Below are positions 12,404 to 21,918 of a stretch of 23,938 nt of DNA, in pieces. This stretch comes from a virus, in IMG/VR virus record IMGVR_UViG_3300029267_000542, positions 1 through 23,938 of that record, one strand, 5' to 3'. Every line of letters starts with the position of its first letter. The first letter of the stretch is position 1. A program made the position numbers and the translations under genes. The notes beneath the pieces are model-generated. The model did not search any database and was not told the origin of the DNA. It saw only the letters and a list, made by a program, of their open reading frames with translations.

Positions 12404-12952
12404 ATGGCAGATATTAAAAGACCATTGTTGTTTGAAACAACGGAAGATGGATTGGTAGATGATGAAAGAACGGCATGGTATCCACAGTTTAAAAAGCTAT
12501 CACAGGTGGAAATGACCTATGTGGCGTGGATAACAGACTACAACTCCCCCCTATACTCTCAACCCATAGACAGGCGTAAGGACTTAGCAAAGACAATGCT
12601 AAAGACAAAGACAGGGGAAGGTATTGTTGCAAAATCGGATATAGACTTGGCTGTTATGCTGTACAACGAAATACAGTATGACCACTTGGTAGAACAGCTT
12701 AACTCACAGCGTAACATTTTGGACGTATTCACTCGTGAACTGAATATCATTCACTCAATGGGTGATGACAAAAAAGACGTAGAGCGTATTATCAAGGCTA
12801 CCGAAATGCAACAGAGGGCGGAAAAAGAGATAGACAGGTTGCAGGATAAGGTGCTGAAACGCATAACACAAGAAAGCAAAAATAGGGGCAACAAGGTAGA
12901 AAACCACTACTACACATGGTTACAGAGAGCAAAGAATGAAGCACGTTCATAA
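12404..12952 (+). CDS. Coiled-coil protein upstream of TerL (possible small terminase)
   Basis: This 182-residue protein is almost entirely helical by composition, with strong heptad-like stretches (about residues 95-165, LNSQRNILDVFTRELNIIHS, EMQQRAEKEIDRLQDKVLKR). The N-terminus carries LSQVEMTYVAWITDYNSPLY. It overlaps the large terminase gene by 17 bases, which is where small terminase subunits usually lie. There is no clear helix-turn-helix at the N-terminus, so the terminase call rests on position and the oligomerisation-type coiled coil. It is the first gene of the rightward arm and has a well-spaced AAAGGAA before its ATG. Confidence 0.6.
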   Translation: MADIKRPLLFETTEDGLVDDERTAWYPQFKKLSQVEMTYVAWITDYNSPLYSQPIDRRKDLAKTMLKTKTGEGIVAKSDIDLAVMLYNEIQYDHLVEQLNSQRNILDVFTRELNIIHSMGDDKKDVERIIKATEMQQRAEKEIDRLQDKVLKRITQESKNRGNKVENHYYTWLQRAKNEARS

Positions 12953-14891
12953 GGCATATCAACCTGTAATCTACAACGGCATACCTAATTTTCAGCGGTC
13001 AGACGACCCTGCAAGCGAGTATTGGCAATGGTGGGATGAGCAGTACAATCGGTGTTTGTATGGATATAAACCCGATGGGTATGAGCGTATTGCAGGGAGA
13101 TACTACTTTTACCTAAACTTCTGCAAGATAAAAATGTCCGATGGGGTAAGGGAGGAAATTTCACACCCCTACTACCGTGACTTAGACCACGAGCTATCTG
13201 AAATATTTGAACAAGCAAAGAGGGAACACAAGGGTATTATACTCCCAAAAGCTCGTGAAAAGGGTATTACATACGACTGTTTGGGTCAGGCAATATTGCA
13301 TGAGGTAGTATTTTATGAGGGTTCGGAAGTGGGTGTTGGAACTGCTATTCCTAAGTACATGGAAAAGGACAAATTAGTTCTTAACGAAATGTACAACCGT
13401 TTGCCATTGGAATTAATGGGTGGCACAATACGGAAAAACGAGGACTATTGGAAGTTTGGTATTTCATCACAGGAGGTGTTGCCATCAGGGGAGCGGATGC
13501 CTGAAAAGGAAAGTGGCATACGCTCGGTAATACACTTTAGACCCAACTTCAACAAAATCATAGACGGCTTTAACTCCTTGCGTTTGTCGTGGGCGTTCTA
13601 CGATGAGTGCGGTCTTATCAATAAACTTCTCACCATCCACAACAAAAACTTGGCGACCTTCATGCGTGGGGATACGCAGTTTGGAACAATGATATACGGT
13701 GGTACGGCAAAATCGTTTGACAGCAAGGATAACGATTACGAGAAGATGTACGACATGGCAGACGACCTAAACTTAATCAAGTTTGAAGTCTACGCTCGAA
13801 AAGCATTACATGGATTTATAGACTACAATACAGGCAAGAGTGATGAACAGGGTGCGCAGAAGTGGATAGACGAAAAGATGTACAAGCCTGTTGAGAATGA
13901 TAAATTGGCATTAGCCCAACGTCAGCAGGAATATCCATCAGAACCCGAACACTTTTGGATGCGCAAGAGTGGTGGTATATTACCGTTAGGAATAATAAAC
14001 GACCAAATAAAAACCATTAAAGCCGATAAGCGGTTCAATGCCCGAACAAAGGAGCACGGACTGTTAGAGCGTGGCGACCTAAAGTGGATGCGCAACTTTG
14101 GCGGTGAAGTAGAGTGGCATCCCAACCCTAAAGGGGCGATGCTTATTTACCAACACCCCAAGCACTTAGAAAGCAATGTAAAGTACAGCAATTTGTACGT
14201 TGGAGGCGTTGACCCATACAACAAAGTAGAAACGGTAGAAACAGATAGTATGGGTGCTTGTATTATCTACAAGCGGTTTATAGGCATATCGGAAGAGTGT
14301 GAAATGCCTGTTTTGGAATACGTAGACCGACCCACAGCAACGGTGTTTGAGGTGGGTAAGAAGTTTCAAGACAAGGATGTGTTCTACAATAACTTGTACA
14401 AGATAGCAAGGTATTACGACTGTAAACTATTGGTGGAAGATACCGACACGCAGCTATTTGCTAAGTTTAAAGAGTGGTCAGCGGACTATAAAGTATTAGC
14501 CCCTATTCCCACAAACGAGGTAAGCGCAAGGACAAACCAGAAGAACAGGTACGGTATTTCACCAACGGAAGGGGTAAAAGTGAATTTATCTAATCATCTC
14601 GACACATATTTGAAGGCACATCCCGAAAGTATATTATTTTTGCGGTTGCTGCAAGACTTGCGGAAGTGGGGTGCAGCGAACACGGATATAGCGATAGCCT
14701 TTGGTTATTGCCTTTTGTATGATAGCGACCTAAATGCAAAAAGAAGGGTTGCTAAGGAAGATAAGCATGGTGACGAAATACAAAGACCATTTGGAGCGCA
14801 ATATGTTAGGCGTAACGGCAAATTGGTTTGTGTTTCCGATGACCATTTCTTTTACGGTAAACAGAGTCAAACAACAGTCAAAGACAGATAA
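12936..14891 (+). CDS. terL: Terminase large subunit (TerL)
   Basis: This 651-residue protein has an ATPase domain followed by an RNase H-like nuclease domain. A deviant Walker A reads KAREKGITY (105-113), Walker B is AFYDECG (220-226), and the coupling motif GGTA is at 255-258. The nuclease acidic set includes Asp426 (VGGVDPYN), Glu501/Asp502 (LLVEDTDTQLF) and Asp584 (NTDIAIA). It pumps and cuts DNA at the portal during head filling. The deviant Walker A with Arg rather than a GKS loop is common in this phage group. The stop overlaps the portal start as TAATG. Length and motif order suit the crAss-like relatives. Confidence 0.92.
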   Translation: MKHVHKAYQPVIYNGIPNFQRSDDPASEYWQWWDEQYNRCLYGYKPDGYERIAGRYYFYLNFCKIKMSDGVREEISHPYYRDLDHELSEIFEQAKREHKGIILPKAREKGITYDCLGQAILHEVVFYEGSEVGVGTAIPKYMEKDKLVLNEMYNRLPLELMGGTIRKNEDYWKFGISSQEVLPSGERMPEKESGIRSVIHFRPNFNKIIDGFNSLRLSWAFYDECGLINKLLTIHNKNLATFMRGDTQFGTMIYGGTAKSFDSKDNDYEKMYDMADDLNLIKFEVYARKALHGFIDYNTGKSDEQGAQKWIDEKMYKPVENDKLALAQRQQEYPSEPEHFWMRKSGGILPLGIINDQIKTIKADKRFNARTKEHGLLERGDLKWMRNFGGEVEWHPNPKGAMLIYQHPKHLESNVKYSNLYVGGVDPYNKVETVETDSMGACIIYKRFIGISEECEMPVLEYVDRPTATVFEVGKKFQDKDVFYNNLYKIARYYDCKLLVEDTDTQLFAKFKEWSADYKVLAPIPTNEVSARTNQKNRYGISPTEGVKVNLSNHLDTYLKAHPESILFLRLLQDLRKWGAANTDIAIAFGYCLLYDSDLNAKRRVAKEDKHGDEIQRPFGAQYVRRNGKLVCVSDDHFFYGKQSQTTVKDR

Positions 14892-17143
14892 TGGCAAATT
14901 CACTAAACATCACGAAACCGAAGCAGAACATTCCTGAAAGCCAAAAGAACGAAGAGTGGTACAGGAAAAACATCTACTACGGACTATCGCTATACCAAAG
15001 CCCATCGGCAATAGCACAGAGGGATTTAATGAATAGAAACTGGCGTGTGTATCAAGGCGATATAGGCGAGGATGAGTTTAACTACCTAATGTACCCCGAA
15101 GGGAACGCAGACCCTACCCTAACGGTACAAGCAATCTTTAGGAACTACCAATTAGCATTTCCGCTGATACAGCAAAGGATAGGCGAGTATGTTTCCCAAA
15201 AGATAAATGTCAGCGTAGAGATAATAAATAGAGAAGCGGTATTAGCAAAACAAGAAAGGAAGGCGGCTATCATGGCAGAGAAAATTGCTAAGAAAGCCAT
15301 TGTGGATATAGAGGAGCAATTAGGCATACAGATACCTGTTGAGGAGCGGTCATTGGGACTACCTGATGACTTAAAGAAATTGGAGCAGATGAAGATACGT
15401 GAAGCTGCGGAAGATTTTATGCTCAATGGTATTAACTACCTAATGACCAATTACGATTTTAAGGAGTTTGTGAAAAAGGGATTAGAGAGTTACCTGATTA
15501 CAGGTGGATTTTTGGGTATTAATAGGCGAGTAAACAACGACCCTGTACCTGAAAGGGTAATGCCACAGGATGCTTTTGTAATGATGAAAAGCGATGACGA
15601 TGATGTGAGGTGGGGGGACGGTTGGCTTACAATGCGTTGGTTATCTATTCCTTCGGTATTAGACAGCTATCAGTTGACCGACAAGCAAGTCGATGAATTA
15701 GAGAAGCTACAAAACATGACGGCTTCGGAGTTTAATTCGTTGTATGTACAGAACTCAAACTGGTATGATGGCTTTGGTATAGACTATTTCTACCGTAATA
15801 TCGGTCAAGAAGATGCTAAGGTATTGGTAGTGGAAATGGAGTGGCGTAGTTTGAGCCATATGTACATCAAGAAAAGCAAAAACAAGTTTGACGATAACTC
15901 TTACTTCTACAAAAAGATTACAGAAGAAGATTATGTAGAGTTAAGCAAAAAGAAAAAAGACGAATTAGAGAAAGTGCCGTTTTATGATTTGCGTGAAGCG
16001 ACAATGGTGGGGCATCAAATGTTATTGAAGCACGGCAGGGTAAAAGACCAATTCAGGAGTGAGAGGTACGGCTATGGTAGAGTGCCTTTACAGTTGTATG
16101 GTGTACAGAAAAACCCGATGTTAGCACTAATGACCATCCTTGCTCCTTTGCAGATAGAGTACAGTATTGGGTGGTTTCATATAGAGAGGTTATTGGCACA
16201 AGCTGGTGGCAAAGCTATTGAACTATGGATGCACAACAAACCTTCGGGATGGTCGAATGAAAAGTGGCTATTTCATGCAAAACACAAAGGTTTAATTGTT
16301 CGGGAATGGACAGAGGATAAGGGTATGTTGAGTGATGAGCGTGGTATGCAACAGGCTATTGACTTGGGGCTATCGAGTTCGTTACAGTACCTAATTCAGT
16401 ACGTTGGACTTATAGAGCAAACGGCATATCGGTTGGTGGGTACAAACCCTGCGGCACAAGGCTTTTTGCGTGGCGATGAGTTGGTGGGTAACGTACAAGC
16501 CAACTTGGTACAGAGTGCAACAAGTGCAGCCCCTATCTACTATGACATTAAAAGGGCGGTAGAGATGTCTTTGAACGATGCCGCTGATAAGATGAAAACA
16601 TGGTGGAAAGAGGGGGATGTAAAAGTATGGTTAAGCGACAAAGAGATAATTCCCATGAAAGTAACTTCTGATATGGCAAACTACGAGTACGGCATATTTG
16701 TGAAGAACGATGCGAGTGATGAAAAAGCTATTCAGCGATTGGAAACACTTTCACAGTTGGCGTTACAGAGTGGTGGTGCGGAATTTATAGACGTGCTAAT
16801 GGAAATGGAAGAAGGTCAAAACGCCTCGGAAAAACGTGCTATTGTGAAAAAGGGTATGAGTGAAATTCGCAAGCAACAGCAACAAATGCAACAAGAGCAG
16901 ATGGCTACACAACAAGCTATGGCACAAGCGAAACAGCAAGAGGTGGCATTGAAAGGCGAAGAAGTTAGGATTAAGGGAGAAACCCCGATAGCGGTGGCAC
17001 AGATAAACAAAGAGGCTAAGGAAAATGTAAAGCGCATGGAGATAGAGCATGACGAAAATGTAGAAGAAATCGGTGCGGCACAGCAAGAGAGGCAAATTGC
17101 TTTAAAAAATGAAATGAAAAAAAGTGACATACCCAAACGCTAA
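14891..17143 (+). CDS. Portal protein
   Basis: This 750-residue protein is the right length and position for a P22/crAss-type portal. The N-terminal half has the stem and clip pattern (RNWRVYQGDIGEDEFNYLMY, FRNYQLAFPLIQQRIGEYVS). The middle has hydrophobic helices (NPMLALMTILAPLQIEYSIG) and the conserved LVGTNPAAQGFLRGDELVGN. The final 110 residues (from about residue 640) are Gln-, Glu- and Lys-rich helices such as KQQQQMQQEQMATQQAMAQA, fitting the long C-terminal barrel of podovirus portals. It forms the dodecameric ring through which DNA enters and leaves. It begins inside the TerL stop (TAATG). Confidence 0.85.
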   Translation: MANSLNITKPKQNIPESQKNEEWYRKNIYYGLSLYQSPSAIAQRDLMNRNWRVYQGDIGEDEFNYLMYPEGNADPTLTVQAIFRNYQLAFPLIQQRIGEYVSQKINVSVEIINREAVLAKQERKAAIMAEKIAKKAIVDIEEQLGIQIPVEERSLGLPDDLKKLEQMKIREAAEDFMLNGINYLMTNYDFKEFVKKGLESYLITGGFLGINRRVNNDPVPERVMPQDAFVMMKSDDDDVRWGDGWLTMRWLSIPSVLDSYQLTDKQVDELEKLQNMTASEFNSLYVQNSNWYDGFGIDYFYRNIGQEDAKVLVVEMEWRSLSHMYIKKSKNKFDDNSYFYKKITEEDYVELSKKKKDELEKVPFYDLREATMVGHQMLLKHGRVKDQFRSERYGYGRVPLQLYGVQKNPMLALMTILAPLQIEYSIGWFHIERLLAQAGGKAIELWMHNKPSGWSNEKWLFHAKHKGLIVREWTEDKGMLSDERGMQQAIDLGLSSSLQYLIQYVGLIEQTAYRLVGTNPAAQGFLRGDELVGNVQANLVQSATSAAPIYYDIKRAVEMSLNDAADKMKTWWKEGDVKVWLSDKEIIPMKVTSDMANYEYGIFVKNDASDEKAIQRLETLSQLALQSGGAEFIDVLMEMEEGQNASEKRAIVKKGMSEIRKQQQQMQQEQMATQQAMAQAKQQEVALKGEEVRIKGETPIAVAQINKEAKENVKRMEIEHDENVEEIGAAQQERQIALKNEMKKSDIPKR

Positions 17144-17169
17144 TAGGGCTGTTTTTATTTGAAGTGGTA

Positions 17170-17177
17170 TAAATTTG
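17170..17177 (+). promoter_or_regulatory. Possible -7 box before the scaffold and capsid genes
   Basis: TAAATTTG matches TAnnTTTG 20 bases before the ATG of the scaffold-like gene. No TTG is found at the normal -33 spacing, so this is tentative. A separate promoter here would allow higher expression of scaffold and capsid than of the portal. Confidence 0.3.
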
Positions 17178-17197
17178 TGCATTAACGATTATAAATT

Positions 17198-18184
17198 ATG
17201 GCAGAAAATATTGAAAAGACTGCATTAGAGCAGGCAGAAGAAGTAAAGGCTGAAACAACTGAAACAACTGAAACGGCTGTTGAGGCGAAAAGTGAAACAC
17301 CAAAGGCGGAGAACGCAGAGGTGGCATCAGATGAGGATGACGATGATGATATTACGGTATCTGATTGGATGAATTTCGGTGATGAAGAAGATGAGGATGG
17401 CGATAAGAAGGAAGAGGCAAAGTCAGAAGAGACTGTAAAGGAAAACGATGATGAGCCGAGTGAAGATGAATGGTGGGCTGTTGGTGCTAAAAAGCTAGGC
17501 ATTAAAGCCACGAGTGAAGAGGAGTTCTTAGAAGCTGCGAAACCGAAGGAAGTTTTTGTAGATGCGACAGATAAGGTAGTTGCAAACTTAAAGACATATT
17601 TAAGTTATAGCGATGAAAACCTTTTGAAAGCGGAATACGAGGCTTTAGGTTGGAGTAAAGAAGATATTGACAAGACTATAAGTGCGTTGGAAAAGAATGG
17701 CAATTTAGAGATTGAAGCCATTAAGGTTCGTAATAGCATAAAGGGTTCTATAAAGGAACGGACTATTGCGATGGAGAACGAGAGAAAACAAGCACGAGAT
17801 AAGGAGTTGAGCTTCGTATCTACTGTGAATAACAATGTATCGAAGGCTATTGGAGAAACTGAAAAGGTTTTTGGTTTCAAGGTAGCAAAAGATACGGATG
17901 GTGTTACCCGATGGAAAACAGAGATGACAAAGTACATCACAACTGGTTCTTTCCAAAAGGATATAAACACTATCACCGAAGAAGCCTTTAAGGGAAATCC
18001 TGAAAGGATGATTGAGTTAGCGCAGTTTATACGTAGTAAGGACGGTATCATAAAAGGGCTTGTTCAGAAAGGTAAGGGCGAGAAGGCGGAGGAGCTTTTG
18101 AAGGGCTTGCGAAATTCATCTGATGGTGTGCGGGCGGCATCGGAAGGAAACGGCAAGAAGGGTTCTGTTGTTGGATGGTTCTAA
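17198..18184 (+). CDS. Acidic scaffold-like protein upstream of the major capsid gene
   Basis: This 328-residue protein has a very acidic N-terminal third that includes a Thr/Glu repeat (ETTETTETAVEAKSE, from a tandem CTGAAACAA at 17250-17276) and DEDDDDDITVSDWMNFGDEE. The middle and C-terminal parts are charged helices (IAMENERKQARDKELSFVST, FIRSKDGIIKGLVQKGKGEK). The end, VVGWF, is hydrophobic. Its position between portal and capsid, low hydrophobicity and charge pattern fit an internal scaffolding protein that shapes the procapsid. No protease motif was seen. It could alternatively be an internal head protein that stays in the virion. Confidence 0.65.
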   Translation: MAENIEKTALEQAEEVKAETTETTETAVEAKSETPKAENAEVASDEDDDDDITVSDWMNFGDEEDEDGDKKEEAKSEETVKENDDEPSEDEWWAVGAKKLGIKATSEEEFLEAAKPKEVFVDATDKVVANLKTYLSYSDENLLKAEYEALGWSKEDIDKTISALEKNGNLEIEAIKVRNSIKGSIKERTIAMENERKQARDKELSFVSTVNNNVSKAIGETEKVFGFKVAKDTDGVTRWKTEMTKYITTGSFQKDINTITEEAFKGNPERMIELAQFIRSKDGIIKGLVQKGKGEKAEELLKGLRNSSDGVRAASEGNGKKGSVVGWF

Positions 18185-18224
18185 CCTACAAAATTGATAA
18201 CGAAAAAACGAAAAAAAGAAAACC

Positions 18225-19625
18225 ATGTATAACTTACAATACAGTGAGGCAACATACGATTCTTCTGTCTGTTTGACGGAGAACAACCTGATTGCCAACC
18301 TAAACAAAAAGCCACAGGTTATTGATACCTTGCATTTTGCACAAAAGGGGTATACAATGAACTTTATGACTTCCGCATTTGGAAGCGATGGCACAGGACG
18401 TTTACGTCTTGCCAATGACAACGTATCTTGGGCGGTACAACAAAGACCATTTGCTCCTATTGTCTTCAGGGGTTATGTAAGTGGTTCTACTGCATCCGAT
18501 GGTACTTTGATTGCTCTGACTCAAAATGCCCCTGCATTGGGTGACTCTTTGAAAACACAGGGCGGCTATGTAGTTCAGGTAGTATCTGTACCTACAAAGG
18601 TTACAGGCGGTTACAGCGTGAAACTGAAAAGCGTTGTTACAGTACCTACCTCTGAATTTGCGGTAAACAAAAAGGCGGGTCATATTGGAACTAAATTCCC
18701 TAATGGCTCTAAGCAAGGCTATGGTCGTGTAGCTGGTCTTGACTGGTATCACAACTGGTTCACCATTGCACGTAAGTCTTTGGATGTTGACAACTCTCTG
18801 CTTACTACTGTTACATGGGTAACTAACCCTACTGATGGTTCTAAGTATTGGTTTTTCAACTATCAGAAACAACTTTTGGAACAGCACCAATGGGAGTTGG
18901 AGCAACAAAGGTGGTTTGGTCAAAAGACTACTACTGACAATGGTTCAACTTGGATGACTGATGACGAGGGCAACCCCATCGTTTCAGGTGCTGGTTACAT
19001 TGAGCAGACTGCGGGTGCTAACTCTGACACTTACGTTCCTTACAACAGCAACTTGGTGGAAAAAATCAAGGACAGGATTGTATCGCTGATTGAGTTCGGT
19101 GGTGCTGCTACCTACGCCAAGATTACTGCACACACAGGTGACGGTTACGGAGCAAGAGCATTTGATGCTGCCATGCGTGATGACTTCAAGGAAGGCTACA
19201 AAACCTTATTCTACAACGCTGTTGCGGGTAAGGAGATTGAGGTTGGTGAGCAATTCAAATCTTATTCTTTCATGGGTAAAGATGTTGTTCTCATGCCGAA
19301 TATGCTGTTCATTGACCCACGCATCCACGTAGGTACACAAATTGAGGGTAAAGATAGTTCTGCATACGATATGTACTTCTTCCCTGTATACGCTGCGGGT
19401 CAGGGTCAGAACATTGCTTCTGCTTACCGAGTTGACGCACAAGGTCGTGGTGACAGACGCTTCATTGCGAAATACGAAGCGGGTATGATTTCACCTGAAA
19501 GCGGTGCGCCAATGTGGGCTGCGAGCGGTTATGACGGACACAAAGAACACTATTTGAGTGAGCATATGCTTGCGGTGTTCAATCCCGAAGAAACTGCATC
19601 GCTGAAAGCTGTTGCGGCATCCTAA
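18225..19625 (+). CDS. Major capsid protein (HK97-fold type)
   Basis: This 466-residue protein directly follows the scaffold-like gene and is followed by a strong terminator, as expected for an abundant product. The N-terminal region (LHFAQKGYTMNFMTSAFGSD) precedes a beta-rich insertion (FRGYVSGSTASDGTLIALTQ). The middle has QKQLLEQHQWELEQQRWFGQ, a long helix like the spine helix of HK97-fold capsid proteins. The C-terminus (GKDVVLMPNMLFIDPRIHVG, DRRFIAKYEAGMISPESGAP) is A-domain-like. It assembles the icosahedral shell. No leader for proteolysis is apparent. The fold assignment is from position, length and helix pattern, not from a database match. Confidence 0.85.
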   Translation: MYNLQYSEATYDSSVCLTENNLIANLNKKPQVIDTLHFAQKGYTMNFMTSAFGSDGTGRLRLANDNVSWAVQQRPFAPIVFRGYVSGSTASDGTLIALTQNAPALGDSLKTQGGYVVQVVSVPTKVTGGYSVKLKSVVTVPTSEFAVNKKAGHIGTKFPNGSKQGYGRVAGLDWYHNWFTIARKSLDVDNSLLTTVTWVTNPTDGSKYWFFNYQKQLLEQHQWELEQQRWFGQKTTTDNGSTWMTDDEGNPIVSGAGYIEQTAGANSDTYVPYNSNLVEKIKDRIVSLIEFGGAATYAKITAHTGDGYGARAFDAAMRDDFKEGYKTLFYNAVAGKEIEVGEQFKSYSFMGKDVVLMPNMLFIDPRIHVGTQIEGKDSSAYDMYFFPVYAAGQGQNIASAYRVDAQGRGDRRFIAKYEAGMISPESGAPMWAASGYDGHKEHYLSEHMLAVFNPEETASLKAVAAS

Positions 19626-19639
19626 AAGGATTATATAAT

Positions 19640-19671
19640 GGTGGGGGTAGATATACCCTCACCACTTTTTT
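19640..19671 (+). terminator. Rho-independent terminator after the capsid gene
   Basis: GGTGGGGGTA (19640-19649) pairs with TACCCTCACC (19654-19663) with a single G-U wobble and a four-base loop GATA; AC then a T-run follow. The hairpin lies 15 bases after the capsid stop. Confidence 0.85.
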
Positions 19672-19697
19672 ATTTTAAGAAAATATAATAGACAAAA

Positions 19698-20435
19698 ATG
19701 GCGAGTAACAAAGCAAAGACACAGGTGGTAGAAGATGAGATTACCTATGGTGTTATTAGGAGAAACAAGGAGTTTGTGAGGCATAACGCTCCTATTAAGT
19801 TTTCGGAGTATCGTGATAGGGATGGCAGGTACAAACAGATTAAGTTTGACAAGAGCGACAAGATTAATTACAATACGTATGGGGAAATGACGTGGGGGGT
19901 AACGATATCGGAAGAGCCGATTTACTTTAACCTGAAAGACCCTATTGACAATTTGAAATTTCGGTTTGCGAAGGAGATGCGTGATAAGGACTTGCATCCG
20001 TTCCAAGCGAGCGCACCGTTACTTGTTATTGACGAGCCTGAAATGGACGATGCGTCTGCGGTAGACCGCTTTGAGTTGGAATTAAAGGCTAAGAATATTA
20101 TTGCCAATAAATTAAGTAATCCAAAGGACAGGCGTGAATTTGCGTACTATTTTGGGTTGCACGAGGGCAACGATAACAGGGTTATGAAGAACCTTATAGA
20201 GAAGGCTAATGATGACCCACGAGGATTTATTGAGGCTTATGAGGATGATTACAAGCACATAGTTATTTTGGTGCGCAAGGCGGTAGACTTAGGGATAGTA
20301 AGCCGCAAGGGTGAAATTGGAATTTTCTACTTCAACGAGCATCAGTTGGGGGTATCGTTTGACGACATTGTGTCGGAACTTGTCAAAGACGAGGCGTTAC
20401 TAACCTTATTGAACTCGGAGGTAGCTAAGAGGTAA
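19698..20435 (+). CDS. Probable virion protein, function unknown
   Basis: This 245-residue protein follows the capsid terminator. It begins with a basic stretch (MASNKAKTQVVEDEITYGVI) and a beta-rich middle (YGEMTWGVTISEEPIYFNLK). The C-terminal half is helical, with charged and hydrophobic turns (DRFELELKAKNIIANKLSNP, EAYEDDYKHIVILVRKAVDL) and a final helix (DIVSELVKDEALLTLLNSEV). It lies in the head-to-tail block and is 14 bases upstream of a candidate connector, so it may be a head completion or auxiliary capsid factor. I do not recognise the family. Confidence 0.65.
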   Translation: MASNKAKTQVVEDEITYGVIRRNKEFVRHNAPIKFSEYRDRDGRYKQIKFDKSDKINYNTYGEMTWGVTISEEPIYFNLKDPIDNLKFRFAKEMRDKDLHPFQASAPLLVIDEPEMDDASAVDRFELELKAKNIIANKLSNPKDRREFAYYFGLHEGNDNRVMKNLIEKANDDPRGFIEAYEDDYKHIVILVRKAVDLGIVSRKGEIGIFYFNEHQLGVSFDDIVSELVKDEALLTLLNSEVAKR

Positions 20436-20449
20436 ATAATTAGCGTTAT

Positions 20450-21064
20450 ATGACGTATGCAGAAATGGGCGAACAGTTAGACCTTGAACTCGATGAGAGT
20501 GGTGGGTTATGGTTCAATGATGACGAAAAGTCGGATTGGCTAAACAAGGCTGTTGACAAATTTGTGCAGAACGTATATATGATGTTTGAGGTTGATGAGG
20601 ATGCGAGGGAGAAGTTACGGTTGCTTGTAAAGACAAGTGCTTTGCAATCGGGTTCTACTTTTAACTTAGCTTTGTTGACTGATTTATTTTACCTTTTGAG
20701 TTTGACAGGAAGTTTTACTGTTAGTTCGGGTGGTTCGAGCCATGTTATTACACGGAGAATTGCCCCCCAACAGTTAGATGACCTTGACGACCAAGACCCT
20801 TTTAGTAGGGGAACAAATGCCGACCCTCGATATGAGGAGGTTGGTGATGTCTTGGAGATAAAGAGTGTTACGCCACCCGTAAATGTGTATGCTCGATATT
20901 TGAAAAGACCGAAGGTTGTGGATATTGTTGGTAGTCCTACTGATGTTTTGGACATACCCATACAGTTCCATAACGAAATTGTGGATATTGCCCGTGACAT
21001 GGCATTGGAGAACATGAACTCTCCGAGATATGTAACGGCAAAGAACGAAACAAGAGAAAACTAA
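20450..21064 (+). CDS. Head-tail connector (ring)-like protein
   Basis: This 204-residue protein begins with an acidic helical region (MTYAEMGEQLDLELDESGGL, DWLNKAVDKFVQNVYMMFEV) followed by beta segments (SFTVSSGGSSHVITRRI) and a C-terminal LDIPIQFHNEIVDIARDMAL helix. This alpha-beta-alpha order and length resemble the adaptor and ring proteins that stack under the portal in crAss-like and P22-like phages, in which residues such as LDLPEELHEEIV occur in the final helix. The location between capsid and tail genes agrees. A weak RBS precedes the ATG. Confidence 0.55.
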   Translation: MTYAEMGEQLDLELDESGGLWFNDDEKSDWLNKAVDKFVQNVYMMFEVDEDAREKLRLLVKTSALQSGSTFNLALLTDLFYLLSLTGSFTVSSGGSSHVITRRIAPQQLDDLDDQDPFSRGTNADPRYEEVGDVLEIKSVTPPVNVYARYLKRPKVVDIVGSPTDVLDIPIQFHNEIVDIARDMALENMNSPRYVTAKNETREN

Positions 21065-21092
21065 TTTTGAAAAAACAAAAAAAAGATAAATA

Positions 21093-21896
21093 ATGGCACA
21101 TCAAACCATTCCTGAAAGTCTGCCCTGTGTATGTACGCCTATTCCACAATGCGTGGATGTGGTTAGTGCTGAAACGGATGACCCTACGATTTCTGCGGGG
21201 GTACTTACTGTACCCTCTGTTGGAGAAACCCGCACTATCAATTACTTTGATATTGTGGACATTGACTTAACTTGTGCTGCTACTGCTGTTGCACAGGTGA
21301 ACACTATTGCGCCTTCAAGTTTTTCTGTTGGCACTTGCTGTGGCTCATCTGCTGTATATGAAATTCAGTTGTCGCAGGTACAGTGTGAGGATGTAGTAAC
21401 CCTCACCTACAATGTAGACGTTAATGCAGACACTACTGCTGCTGAAATTGTCGATAGCTTTGTAGCACAGATTAATGCTGACCCGTTAGCGTTTGTAACG
21501 GCTGCTGACACAGGTTCTACTTTTACGCTTACTGCTGACACAGCGGGTTGTGCGTTTAATGTAGATTACATCACTGACAACTTAGTAAATGTTGCTACTA
21601 CTGCCAACGTAGTTGGTGCGGGGCAAGCTGCTAACTTGACTTACAATGGTGTTCCTGCTGCTAATTTCAGTGCTTCTGCTACCTATCACACTTTGGACAT
21701 CACTTACCGTAGCTTTGTTGTAAACCCTGTTAAGGGTTGTGAGGATTGCTACAAGGCTTGCGAAGAGTTTTGCAGGTTGTTTGTGGTGAACGATGGTGAT
21801 GGAGATGCTTGGCTGACAGCGTTCTACGACATCACCGATGGTACTGCAACTGCTTCTGGCTATTTGGCTAAGAGCGGTGCAAATCCATCGTGCTAA
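21093..21896 (+). CDS. Cysteine-rich head decoration or fibre-like protein
   Basis: This 267-residue protein is Ala/Thr/Val-rich and looks like repeated beta sandwiches. TCCGSSAVYEIQLSQVQCED begins a strand-rich section, and ATTANVVGAGQAANLTYNGV ends another. It has 13 cysteines: three near the start (PCVCTPIPQC), a central pair (TCC), one in VQCED, and a cluster CEDCYKACEEFC near the end. The composition suggests an exterior head protein or fibre stabilised by metal or disulfide bonds, which is unusual for a cytoplasm-assembled virion. A strong terminator follows, so it is the last gene of a transcription unit. Confidence 0.6.
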   Translation: MAHQTIPESLPCVCTPIPQCVDVVSAETDDPTISAGVLTVPSVGETRTINYFDIVDIDLTCAATAVAQVNTIAPSSFSVGTCCGSSAVYEIQLSQVQCEDVVTLTYNVDVNADTTAAEIVDSFVAQINADPLAFVTAADTGSTFTLTADTAGCAFNVDYITDNLVNVATTANVVGAGQAANLTYNGVPAANFSASATYHTLDITYRSFVVNPVKGCEDCYKACEEFCRLFVVNDGDGDAWLTAFYDITDGTATASGYLAKSGANPSC

Positions 21897-21918
21897 GAGC
21901 CTAATGCCTTAGGACTAT

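Noticed and set aside
16796-17136. Minus-strand Leu/Cys-rich frames opposite the portal tail
   Set aside because: Shadow of the Gln/Lys/Glu-rich C-terminus of the portal; no start signal and no neighbours on that strand.
17182-17511. Minus-strand Ser-rich frame of 109 codons opposite the scaffold-like gene
   Set aside because: Ser-rich low-complexity translation is the expected shadow of GAA/GAT-rich acidic codons on the other strand.
18402-18923. A 173-codon minus-strand frame inside the capsid gene
   Set aside because: Long but fully antisense to the capsid gene; composition fits a shadow frame and the plus-strand gene has strong context.
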